A stretch of 64,000 nucleotides of DNA from Trichomonas vaginalis G3 (lineage: Eukaryota > Parabasalia > Trichomonadida > Trichomonadidae): assembly GCF_026262505.1 (NCBI RefSeq), contig NC_067208.1:4597962-4661961 (forward strand). The letters run 5' to 3'. The notes below the pieces were generated by a model that did no database searches, was not told where the DNA came from, and saw nothing but the letters and a program-made list of their open reading frames with translations. Position 1 is the stretch's first letter. Each line of letters opens with the position of its first letter. Both the position numbers and the translations under genes were made by a program. This document shows, piece by piece, positions 29,696 to 38,017 of the stretch.

Positions 29696-30844
29696 ATGAG
29701 TATAACAACTAATTCATTGAAATCTTTAAAGTTCACTAATTCAGAATTAGAAAATATTTTAGAAAATTTTGGAGACGGTTCTTATCCAACATATATGCAG
29801 AATGTGAAAGAGTTTTCCAGATTGTTGAATGAATTTAAATATAACGGACCAATTACTAAAAAGGCTATAATGAGATATTTATATCCCACAAAAGTTGAAA
29901 AACAGGAGAATATTCCTCTTTATGGTCCAGAGGACCTGGGCTCAGAGAGCCTTGAAACACCTCCTGAATATTTTGAAGAAAAAATTAAACAAGATGAATA
30001 TTATAACGATGAGATTGAGAAATTGGAACAATTAAGAAATGAAATAGATGAAAAAATTAAGGAATTAAGAGAAGTTGAAAAATATAATGAAAATGAAGTA
30101 GAGGGTTTAATGAATATCCCAGCTTCAGAATCAGAAGTTCAGAAATCTCATGAAGAAAGATATAAAAATTATGTCTTAGAATCAACACAAAATTTATTAG
30201 ATGGTGAAATAGATGAAACACTTTCGGAAGAAGGTATTAAATTTATTCGTAAACATAAGTTACAATTTATTGATAAAGAAGAATACCCTTGTATCTTACT
30301 TTCACCCCCTCTCGATTCTGAGAAATTCAAAAAAGCTCTTAAAAACGTAACATATGCAACAAATACGATTAAGAAAGAAGACCATGATATTTACACAAAT
30401 TATTATTTAAATAAATGCACAGGTGTTGATAAAGTTTTTGATTTGTTAGATAAAATATCAAAAGAAACAATTGGTACATATAAAATTTTATGCGATTGTG
30501 GTTTCATTATTGAAGATACTAATAATGTTTCATATGAAAGAACAGCACCGAAGGAAGACGAAGTGGAAAGGTCTATACCATTCGTTATTAAGAACATAAA
30601 AGATATGAAAACTTATAAACATTATATTTATTCATTTATTTCAGAAAAAATGGAAGCAACCCATAAAACATCTTCTCATCATTTTATAGCTATTCATACA
30701 TTCCTTTTCAAAGTTGTGAAATTAAATAAGACAGGAATTAGATTTAATGTATCAGGGTACACATTCTTGAGTAAATTAAAATGTATTCGTCACGTCGCGG
30801 ATGATAAAAATTTATGTGTTCTTAATTCATTTTATGGGCTTTAA
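29696..30844 (+). CDS. Maverick conserved hypothetical protein preceding DNA polymerase (element 2)
   Basis: A 382-residue homologue of 13037-14143. The first about 95 residues differ (MSITTNSLKSLKFTNSELEN...), and from ELRNEIDEKIKELREV onward the two are nearly identical, ending FYGL. Two mini-palindromes sit in frame at 29924-29951 (GGTCC-aga-GGACC, GGCTC-aga-GAGCC), encoding YGPEDLGSESLE, and are absent from the element 1 gene. The short leader ends in TATAATAAATG after a T-rich tract. The position before the polymerase suggests a replication-linked role; no motif confirms it. Confidence 0.72.
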   Translation: MSITTNSLKSLKFTNSELENILENFGDGSYPTYMQNVKEFSRLLNEFKYNGPITKKAIMRYLYPTKVEKQENIPLYGPEDLGSESLETPPEYFEEKIKQDEYYNDEIEKLEQLRNEIDEKIKELREVEKYNENEVEGLMNIPASESEVQKSHEERYKNYVLESTQNLLDGEIDETLSEEGIKFIRKHKLQFIDKEEYPCILLSPPLDSEKFKKALKNVTYATNTIKKEDHDIYTNYYLNKCTGVDKVFDLLDKISKETIGTYKILCDCGFIIEDTNNVSYERTAPKEDEVERSIPFVIKNIKDMKTYKHYIYSFISEKMEATHKTSSHHFIAIHTFLFKVVKLNKTGIRFNVSGYTFLSKLKCIRHVADDKNLCVLNSFYGL

Positions 30845-30885
30845 AGAATAAACTTTATTTTTTAATTTTTTTTATTCTTACATAA

Positions 30886-33800
30886 ATGAACAAAAACGGA
30901 ACAGCTAAAATGAATGATAATCAAATAAGAGCCGAAGGTAGAAGGTTATTTAAACGCTTCTATAACATTCCTGATGGTGTTAATCCTAAAACTCGTAGAA
31001 GCTATTTAAATGAAGCAATAGATGCATATGAAGGGTTTGACATTTCATCAGAAAGTGAGAGATTAGCGAGAATGTTAAATGTTAATATTGATTTCTATTA
31101 TTGTGATCCTCAACCAGAAGACGTGGACATAAATAAGGTAGACTTTCCATTAGTGGATTCAATAATGATAGATCCAGAATTTGAAACAGTAAATATTTTA
31201 TTAACACAGAGTCCATGTGGAAAACTTCACGCTGACAGAATAACAGACGTTGAAGCACTCACCGGCTATAAAGTTTGTCCATATTGTAAAGAAGAAGTTT
31301 ATTCTATCCGTGATGATCCAGAAAGGAAAAACCAAAGAAGATTTTTAAAACATTGTGAGAAATGTAAAGAAAATAATGGAAGATTAATTCAAGACGTTCA
31401 ATTGCAAAACACACAACAACCATATACACCACATATCACGAAACAGAAGATATATCAATGGCTATTAGCACATAATTTGCAGGAATATTATAAACCAACA
31501 AGATATTATATTACTTTTGACTTCGAAACATTAGAGACTAAAGAAGAACTTCAACTTTCTGAATGTGCAACTTTGAACGCTTACTTAAAACCATTTATGG
31601 TATCATCAACTGTCAAAATAAAGCCGCAAAGCGGTGAGGACGTAGACCGTGATAAAACATTTACGAGGAATTTTTGCTTAACTTCGAGTGATTCTTTTAT
31701 TTCTGATTGGATTGAGTTTTTATTTTCAACCTGTTCATTAGTTGCTAAATCAAATATTGAACAATATGAAGAATTAATGAATACATTAAATGAGAAACAA
31801 AAGGAAGCAATGAAAGAGCTTTTAGATGAAGAATTTAATAAAGTGAATATCATTGGTTTTAATTCGGGAAAGTTTGATTTAAATTTAATTCTTCGTGATT
31901 TAAATACTGCAAAATGGAAGATAAAATCAATGCTGGGTTCTTCTTCTCAATTTAAGCAAGTCATTGTAAAGAAAACAAACGTTCCATATGAATTGAGATT
32001 TATTGACATCAGAAATTATATAGCGGGTGGAACATTAGACCAATTCACTCAAGATTTCGGAAACAATAAATCACGTGTTAAATCCTTTTTCCCTTATCAA
32101 TTCATCACATGGGAGAATTACGAAGAAGAATTATATAAAAAGGAACCATTCACGAAAGATTCATTTTATTCAGCATTAACACAAGAAACAATATCCGATT
32201 CAGATTATCAAATATATCTCAATGATGCTAAAAACTTTAAGAATAGATTAGAATATTTTATTCATTATTGCAATAAAGATGTTGAAATTATGATTGACCC
32301 AATTGATAAAATTATTGAAGAAACATTTGTTTATAAAATTGATATGCTTCATAATCTTTCTTTATCATCGAATGCTTCAATGATTCGTTACGCGTTAGCA
32401 TATAAGAACTTCAATCCTAACGAAACATATCCAGAAGAAGAAAATGTGGAATCAAGTTTTGAATTAACGAAAAAGTATTGGAAATATAAAATTGAATCAT
32501 ATAAGAAACAAGATGAAAAGGCGAAAAGAGATACTAAAAACAATGTTTCAATGGATGATTTTCAATACTATCACGATTTAATCCTTTCATCTAAATGCAA
32601 AATGTGTGGTAAAGCGTTTACATATGCAAATAAACCAACATTGGATAGAATAGATAATGAAAAACCACATACCAAAGAAAATTGTCAGTTAATGTGTTGT
32701 TATTGCAATGTCGTAAAATCAAATAAAGATGAAGATGTTCAACGTTTAAGAATCAATTTAAGAAATTACACATTAAAAAATAATTTACCAATGACTTTAG
32801 ATTCAGTTGAAGCTTATCACATTCTCCGTAATGGAATTACTGGTGGTCTATCAAATGTTCAACATCGTGTTAATCTTAAAGGAATCACGCACATTAATAA
32901 ACTTTCATATAATCCAGAAACTAAAACTGTATCAAATGAGGACACCACCAACATTATGACTCATTTCGTTGGAGTTGACTTTAATTCATTATATCCTTCA
33001 TCATTTTCATCTAATCCTCATGATTTCATTCAATATACTGACCATAAAATGTATATGCCGGGAAGATTGAATGGTGTTATCATTTGTGATACAGCAACAA
33101 AGAAAGCAAAAGCACTGGGAATTATTAGAAAGAAAAATACTTTATTCGTGGCTGAAGTAAAGGGTCACATTGATGAAAAATACATTAATGATTACATAAA
33201 CTTTTTACCAATAATAAGAAACTTAGATATTATCACAGATGAAAAAACAATTGGCAGTTTTATGTATAATTACATGAAATCAAACAATCTACCAGTTGAC
33301 CAGAAACAGAGAAACTTAACTCAGTTAGCATCAACACACAACCAATATCAACCATTTTCTTCTTATTATCTATGGTATCTAATAGACAGATTTCATTTTA
33401 TCATCGATGATATTCAATCAATTTTAACATTTACGAAAAACACTTGTTTTAATGAATTTGCGAATGAATTTATGAACGAAAGACAAAAGGCTGAATTAGA
33501 AGGAAATAAAGGAAAAAGTTTATTTTGCAAGATTTCACTTAATGGATCATATGGTTACGATGCAATGAATACACAAAATTACGCAAAGACTAAAATAATG
33601 AATGCACAGAAGTCACGCGTTGCATGTATGTCAAATAAGTTTAAAAACATAAGAGAAATAGGAGAGGATACATATCAAGTGATGCTTAAAGATAGATTTT
33701 ATAGATGTGAAACATGTTTACAAGAGGCATTCTTCACTTTAGATAACGCAAAATACTGGTATTTGGTTTTCATTTATGATTTTATGTATAAATGCATGGA

Positions 33801-34356
33801 TGTTAATCGTTTTCATTTCATTGAAGGTGATACTGATTCATCTTATTGGGCAATCGCTGGCGACCCAAATCTTCCTAACACTCAAGCATTTCAAGCAATT
33901 GTTACTGATAAACAATTTTATGATAAAAACATTTTCAAATTCGCACCATTTGATTTCTTCTGTTTTGATGAGAAATTTAAACCTAAATTAAAGAATAAAG
34001 CTGAAGAAAAAGCACATGAGAAGAAGTTATTGGGTTTAGCAATTGAGAAACAAGGGGATAACATGGTGGCGTTATGTCCTAAATGTTATACATCATTCAA
34101 CGGTTCAATTGATGGAAGTGATTTTAAAAAGATTGCACAAAAAATGAAAGGTGTTAGTTTAAGACAAAATAAACAATTAACACCTAAAAATTATTTGGAT
34201 ATAATAAATGATAAATTGATATTTGATGGTCAGAATATTAATTTACAACTTAAAAATGGGTCAATGACTCGCTTAACAATCGGTAAGACTGCATTAACAG
34301 GAGCACACACTAAGGCTGTATGTTGTGAAAATGGATGTTGTATGCCATTTATTTAA
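30886..34356 (+). CDS. polB: Protein-primed family B DNA polymerase with HNH-like insertion
   Basis: A 1156-residue protein. It has a Cys-rich finger near residues 125-160 (VCPYCKEEV...HCEKC). The exonuclease has D212/E214 (DFET), NSGKFD near 326-331 and YCNKDVEIM with D465. Between ExoIII and motif A, about residues 565-610, lies CKMCGKAF...LDRIDN...HTKENCQLMCCYCN, a zinc-type HNH pattern. Motif A DFNSLYPS is at 698, motif B KISLNGSYGY at 882 and motif C GDTDS at 982. The C terminus ends AHTKAVCCENGCCMPFI. Family knowledge: such enzymes start synthesis from a terminal protein and copy linear genomes. The HNH part could be a captured endonuclease or a structural zinc module. Confidence 0.93.
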   Translation: MNKNGTAKMNDNQIRAEGRRLFKRFYNIPDGVNPKTRRSYLNEAIDAYEGFDISSESERLARMLNVNIDFYYCDPQPEDVDINKVDFPLVDSIMIDPEFETVNILLTQSPCGKLHADRITDVEALTGYKVCPYCKEEVYSIRDDPERKNQRRFLKHCEKCKENNGRLIQDVQLQNTQQPYTPHITKQKIYQWLLAHNLQEYYKPTRYYITFDFETLETKEELQLSECATLNAYLKPFMVSSTVKIKPQSGEDVDRDKTFTRNFCLTSSDSFISDWIEFLFSTCSLVAKSNIEQYEELMNTLNEKQKEAMKELLDEEFNKVNIIGFNSGKFDLNLILRDLNTAKWKIKSMLGSSSQFKQVIVKKTNVPYELRFIDIRNYIAGGTLDQFTQDFGNNKSRVKSFFPYQFITWENYEEELYKKEPFTKDSFYSALTQETISDSDYQIYLNDAKNFKNRLEYFIHYCNKDVEIMIDPIDKIIEETFVYKIDMLHNLSLSSNASMIRYALAYKNFNPNETYPEEENVESSFELTKKYWKYKIESYKKQDEKAKRDTKNNVSMDDFQYYHDLILSSKCKMCGKAFTYANKPTLDRIDNEKPHTKENCQLMCCYCNVVKSNKDEDVQRLRINLRNYTLKNNLPMTLDSVEAYHILRNGITGGLSNVQHRVNLKGITHINKLSYNPETKTVSNEDTTNIMTHFVGVDFNSLYPSSFSSNPHDFIQYTDHKMYMPGRLNGVIICDTATKKAKALGIIRKKNTLFVAEVKGHIDEKYINDYINFLPIIRNLDIITDEKTIGSFMYNYMKSNNLPVDQKQRNLTQLASTHNQYQPFSSYYLWYLIDRFHFIIDDIQSILTFTKNTCFNEFANEFMNERQKAELEGNKGKSLFCKISLNGSYGYDAMNTQNYAKTKIMNAQKSRVACMSNKFKNIREIGEDTYQVMLKDRFYRCETCLQEAFFTLDNAKYWYLVFIYDFMYKCMDVNRFHFIEGDTDSSYWAIAGDPNLPNTQAFQAIVTDKQFYDKNIFKFAPFDFFCFDEKFKPKLKNKAEEKAHEKKLLGLAIEKQGDNMVALCPKCYTSFNGSIDGSDFKKIAQKMKGVSLRQNKQLTPKNYLDIINDKLIFDGQNINLQLKNGSMTRLTIGKTALTGAHTKAVCCENGCCMPFI

Positions 34357-34360
34357 TGAA

Positions 34361-34396
34361 ATGCCACAGAAGAGACAAAGAGGTGGGCACCCTTAA
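34361..34396 (+). other. Eleven-codon basic ORF after the polymerase
   Basis: ATG at 34361 opens MPQKRQRGGHP before TAA. It lies 4 bases after the polymerase stop and just ahead of the integrase promoter. It could be the stub of a lost gene or chance. GGGCACCCTTAA at its end resembles the TTAAGGGTGCAC transposon terminus in reverse. Confidence 0.25.
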
Positions 34397-34419
34397 ACAT
34401 TTATTTTATTTTTATATAA

Positions 34420-35910
34420 ATGGATAACGTAGATTTAAAAAATTTAATTGATGATTTAGTATTTAATCAAAAATTTCTTAGTTATTATGAATTAAAATCA
34501 TATCTCCAAAAATATAATGAAGATATAACAAGTGATGATATGGATTATTATTATCCATATTATAAAAATGAAATTTTGAAATATCATGATAGAATAATTT
34601 CTGAAATTAAAGACAAAATTAAAAATAATGAATATTCAAAGGGAAAAACTAAATCACAACTTAAACAGTTGAAAGATTTCAAAAATAAAGTATTAACAGA
34701 AGAAGATATTGATGAATTATATAAATTATATAATCCTGAGCCGCAAAACACCCAGGTCCTTCAGACCATAAATGATGCACAAGCTTTAATTTATGATTCA
34801 TTAGTTAAACCATATTCAGCCCGACTTTTAAATGAAGATCAACTTTTGGAATTCATCCTTCAACATAAACTCGAAGCGGGAAAGTATATCAAACCTTTAT
34901 ATACAGCATATTTAAAACAAATGAATAAAATACATCCAGAATTAATGAAGGAAGGAATGAAATCCAAAATCAAAGCAGATAAAATTAAACCACTTGCAAC
35001 ACCAAAACCTCCAACGACAGTACCGCCTCCTCCTTCAGTTAATCCTTCATCATTCACTTTATTATATCCATTTCAAACATTAAAGAAACAAAAAGATTTT
35101 AAAAAGGATTTCAAGATATTAAATAAACCAATTGACCCAAAAATTCAACCATTAAAGGAAAAATTTAGTCGCCCCTCATTTGCTCCATTTCCATATTCAT
35201 ACGAAATCGATCATCTGGAATATTCAAAAGGAAACGTTACTTATTTATTTGCCATTAACATTAACACTAGATATTTATATTGCATTCCAGTGAAAGGGAA
35301 AACAGAACAGGAAACACGAAGAGCTATTCAATACTTACTAGATCATGAAAGAGTAGATAATATCAGGGGTGATGGTGATAAAGGATTTCAGGCAGCTATG
35401 ACTCATTATTTCCCACAAATTAATTTTTACTTTTCATCCTCTCCATATACGTTTCATAATAAAATAGTTGATGCAGTAATGAGAACTCTTAGAGATGCGT
35501 TAGGGGTTAACGGTCAGATATACTGGGATGGAAATCATGACTCCATCATACAGCAGTTAGTATATTATTACAATAATACATGGCATAGAACTATAAACAT
35601 GAAACCAGTGGAAATGAAAAATGATATTTCAAAAGAATGGGAATATATTAGAAAGCAAATGGAAAGGTTAAATGATGTTAAACGTGAACAAATTAATTCG
35701 GGGCTCATGAATTTTAAACAAGGGGATAAAGTTTTGATTCATCTCGATTATGGAAAAACTGATAAATCAATGACAAAAAGAAGACGAAGATTTGACACAA
35801 TAGCTGAATTTGTTAGATATATTAACGGTAATGTATTAGTTGAAGTTGACAATAAATTAATAGAAATTCCGATTTATTTTATTACTCCATTATATTTAAA
35901 TAATATTTAA
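34420..35910 (+). CDS. Retroviral-type (rve) integrase, element 2
   Basis: A 496-residue protein. Residues 1-250 form a long charged N-terminal extension. The rve core runs from about 255 to 405, with D264 (YEIDHLEY), D318 (RGDGDKGF) and D351 (KIVDAVMRTLRDAL) where retroviral integrases have glutamate. A WHRTINMKPVEM segment follows and a basic SH3-like tail (KRRRRFDTIAEFV) closes it. It would cut and join the element's ends to host DNA, making the 6-bp duplication. It lies downstream of polymerase on the same strand with its own T-rich promoter. Element 1 lacks it. The aspartate in place of glutamate conserves charge, so activity is plausible. Confidence 0.88.
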   Translation: MDNVDLKNLIDDLVFNQKFLSYYELKSYLQKYNEDITSDDMDYYYPYYKNEILKYHDRIISEIKDKIKNNEYSKGKTKSQLKQLKDFKNKVLTEEDIDELYKLYNPEPQNTQVLQTINDAQALIYDSLVKPYSARLLNEDQLLEFILQHKLEAGKYIKPLYTAYLKQMNKIHPELMKEGMKSKIKADKIKPLATPKPPTTVPPPPSVNPSSFTLLYPFQTLKKQKDFKKDFKILNKPIDPKIQPLKEKFSRPSFAPFPYSYEIDHLEYSKGNVTYLFAININTRYLYCIPVKGKTEQETRRAIQYLLDHERVDNIRGDGDKGFQAAMTHYFPQINFYFSSSPYTFHNKIVDAVMRTLRDALGVNGQIYWDGNHDSIIQQLVYYYNNTWHRTINMKPVEMKNDISKEWEYIRKQMERLNDVKREQINSGLMNFKQGDKVLIHLDYGKTDKSMTKRRRRFDTIAEFVRYINGNVLVEVDNKLIEIPIYFITPLYLNNI

Positions 35911-35930
35911 TTTTTTTTATTTCGTAAGAA

Positions 35931-36218
35931 ATGAGTGACAACGAAGCAGTCAAGAGTCCAGACGATGAATATAAAAAGAAACTAAACAGAATTAAATCAA
36001 AAATATGCTATTACAAAAAGAAGCCACAATGCGGTGGGGTTGATGCCCATAAAACTAATGGAACTGAAAACGATGAAGAAATAATCGAAAAATTAGAAAC
36101 TTACCGTTCAATCCTTAAACTGAGTGAAGCAAAAATAAAAGAATTTAATAGAATAAATAAATTGATTGGAAGAGATGAATTTAATAAAGATGAATTTTTA
36201 AACTCAATCCAAATTTAA
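35931..36218 (+). CDS. Small hypothetical Maverick protein (95 aa)
   Basis: It starts 20 bases after the integrase stop behind ATTTCGTAAGAAATG. It has a lysine-rich N-terminal part (KKKLNRIKSKICYYKKKPQC) and a coiled-coil-like C terminus. Bases at about 36023-36049 (CCACAATGCGGTGG...GATGCCC) look like a worn copy of the CCGCAAAGCGG...GCCC mini-palindrome module, inserted in frame. Function unknown. Confidence 0.6.
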   Translation: MSDNEAVKSPDDEYKKKLNRIKSKICYYKKKPQCGGVDAHKTNGTENDEEIIEKLETYRSILKLSEAKIKEFNRINKLIGRDEFNKDEFLNSIQI

Positions 36219-36379
36219 TTTTTATTCCTCTTTGACAACATCTCTCTTTCCATCATTACTGCATAACCACATTTTCTCAATTTTAGTGGTTTGTTATTTT
36301 TAACATGTTCTTGCATCATTTTTATCATTTCCTCCCTTGTTATGATTCGTGGTAAATTTTGAGCTTGTGGGGTATCCAT
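36215..36379 (-). CDS. Short hypothetical Maverick protein (54 aa)
   Basis: An ORF of 54 codons on the minus strand, MDTPQAQNLPRIITREEMIK and onward to a lysine/asparagine end. It is preceded by TTTTTATATAAATG, the same leader used by the integrase gene (TTTTTATATAAATGG). It converges with and overlaps the preceding gene by four bases. The leader match and methionine-rich helical content support a real gene; function unknown. Confidence 0.5.
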   Translation of the reverse strand: MDTPQAQNLPRIITREEMIKMMQEHVKNNKPLKLRKCGYAVMMEREMLSKRNKN

Positions 36380-36423
36380 TTATATAAAAATAAAAATTTA
36401 AATTATGCCGTTCTAAAGTTTGT

Positions 36424-36959
36424 GACAACATGACATTTAGACAACAACACAGGAGGAAGGCAGTTATGAATTATTTTTGAAGAACTGAAGGTGCTACCAT
36501 GTTACCATGTTGACGACATGACATTATGTCAACAACATAGGAGGAAGGCAATAATGAATTATTTTTGAAGAACTGAAGGTGCTACCATGTTACCATGTGC
36601 TACCAGGTCATTTAACTTCTTTTAAAAAATGAGACAACATGACATTTAGACAACAACACAGGAGGAAGGCAGTTATGAATTATTTTTGAAGAACTGAAGG
36701 TGCTACCATGTTACCATGTTGACGACATGACATTATGTCAACAACACAGGAGGAAGGCAGTTATGAATTATTTTTGAAGAACTGAAGGTGCTACCATGTT
36801 ACCATGTTGACGACATGACATTATGTCAACAACATAGGAGGAAGGCAATAATGAATTATTTTTGAAGAACTGAAGGTGCTACCATGTTACCATGTGCTAC
36901 CAGGTCATTTAACTTCTTTTAAAAAATGAGACAACATGACATTTAGACAACAACACAGG
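36424..36959 (+). repeat. Tandem repeat array A (88- and 121-bp units)
   Basis: Units begin GAC(A/G)ACATGACATT at 36424, 36512, 36633, 36721, 36809 and 36930 (the last partial), giving spacings of 88, 121, 88, 88 and 121. The longer unit adds GCTACCAGGTCATTTAACTT and an A-rich piece. Each has GGAGGAAGGCA and ACCATGTTACCATGT. It lies upstream of the KilA-N gene and is repeated in the opposite orientation after the helicase gene. Confidence 0.9.
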
Positions 36960-37005
36960 AAATGATTTGTCATGACTTCATCGGAATGAGTGTAAATGAC
37001 CCAAA

Positions 37006-37061
37006 AATAAAGTTAGTTTTAAAATTATTTTTATTTTTTTATTTTGTATGTAAGAACAGAA
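37006..37061 (+). promoter_or_regulatory. T-rich Maverick promoter of the KilA-N gene
   Basis: AATAAAGTTAGTTTTAAAAT followed by a T-rich run and then TATGTAAGAACAG before ATG. The AATAAAGTTAGTTTT...TTTTTTTATT block is repeated at 37971-38010 before the helicase gene and at about 62299-62331 in element 3. TTG at 37044 is not used as start because this leader is conserved in both KilA-N genes. Confidence 0.6.
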
Positions 37062-37727
37062 ATGTCAGTCGAAGCAAAAACATTCACTAACAAATCTAAT
37101 GGCGAAACATTCACAAAAGGCACTTATAACGGTATTGAAGTCTTACGTAGAGACAAGGATGGTTACATTAATGCAACAAAGATGGCAAGAGAAGCAGGAA
37201 AGTTAAACCATTTAAACAGATTTCTCAATAGTGCTAAAATACAGGGAATTCTTGAGTTTTGGATGAACGAATACGGTGGAGCCAAAAGTGGCTCGACCTC
37301 AAAACAAGCATTTTATGAGCTTACTAAGGGTGTTATAAATGAATTCAAAGGTATTTACATACATCCTGACCTCGTTCATTTTGTTGCTGAATGGTGCTCT
37401 GTAAAGTATGCATTTTATGTCAAAGATATTATGGACTCCATAGACAAGAAAGTTCATGAGAAATTAGATGAAGAAGAACTTGAAGATACAGTAGAGAATG
37501 CTAAACCTTTGTTTGAAGAAGAAGTTGGAAAAATGTGCGAAAAACAATTAGAACATGAACGTGAGTTATGTTATGGTTATAGAGATTCTCCATACGAACT
37601 AGACCAATGGGAACAAGAAAATTTAAAGAGAGAATTTAGAGAATATGAACTCGCTAAGATAGCATTAGAAGCTGCAGAAAAGAAGTTAAAAGCTTGGGGT
37701 TGTTTTGTACAAAAATATTGTGAGTAA
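37062..37727 (+). CDS. KilA-N domain protein, element 2
   Basis: A 221-residue protein from MSVEAKTFTNKSNG. The KilA-N DNA-binding domain covers about residues 10-125: GIEVLRRDKDGYINATKMAR, then a KLNHLNRFL segment, and IYIHPDLVHFVAEWCSVKYA. A helical C terminus follows. KilA-N proteins of phages and large DNA viruses bind DNA and often act as regulators. It sits between repeat array A and array B, next to an operator-like palindrome (37779-37792) after its stop. Inference: it regulates this block, perhaps through that palindrome. Confidence 0.88.
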   Translation: MSVEAKTFTNKSNGETFTKGTYNGIEVLRRDKDGYINATKMAREAGKLNHLNRFLNSAKIQGILEFWMNEYGGAKSGSTSKQAFYELTKGVINEFKGIYIHPDLVHFVAEWCSVKYAFYVKDIMDSIDKKVHEKLDEEELEDTVENAKPLFEEEVGKMCEKQLEHERELCYGYRDSPYELDQWEQENLKREFREYELAKIALEAAEKKLKAWGCFVQKYCE

Positions 37728-38017
37728 ATGAACCATTTATTTTTATTGAATTCACCAAAAATAATTTTTAGGGTAGATGGTTAGATCTAACCTCATTTCT
37801 AACCTCATGACATTTTGACAACAACACAGGAGGAAGGCAATAATGAATTATTTTTGAAGAACTGAAGGTGCTACCATGTTACCATGTGCTACCAGGTCAT
37901 TTAACTTCTTTTAAAAAATGAGACAACATGACATTTAGACAACATTTACGAAAATATGATGCAGTCCAAAAATAAAGTTAGTTTTAAAATTATTTTTATT
38001 TTTTTATTCCTATATAA
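37728..38017. promoter_or_regulatory. Regulatory spacer between KilA-N and helicase genes
   Basis: It holds, in order, the palindrome GGTTAGATCTAACC (37779-37792) with a following half site TCTAACC, one and a half units of the tandem repeat (about 37806-37950), and the T-rich promoter copy (37971-38010) ending TTCCTATATAAATG. Confidence 0.7.
37779..37792. promoter_or_regulatory. Operator-like palindrome GGTTAGATCTAACC
   Basis: A perfect 14-bp palindrome centred on AGATCT. TCTAACC recurs 12 bases further on (TCATT spacer). The same layout occurs at 62224 and, as GGTGAGATCTCACC, at 53573. Confidence 0.6.

Noticed and set aside
36424-36959. CRISPR-like array
   Set aside because: Repeats are 88-121 bp with no unique spacers, and the context is a eukaryotic transposon; it is a minisatellite-type tandem array.
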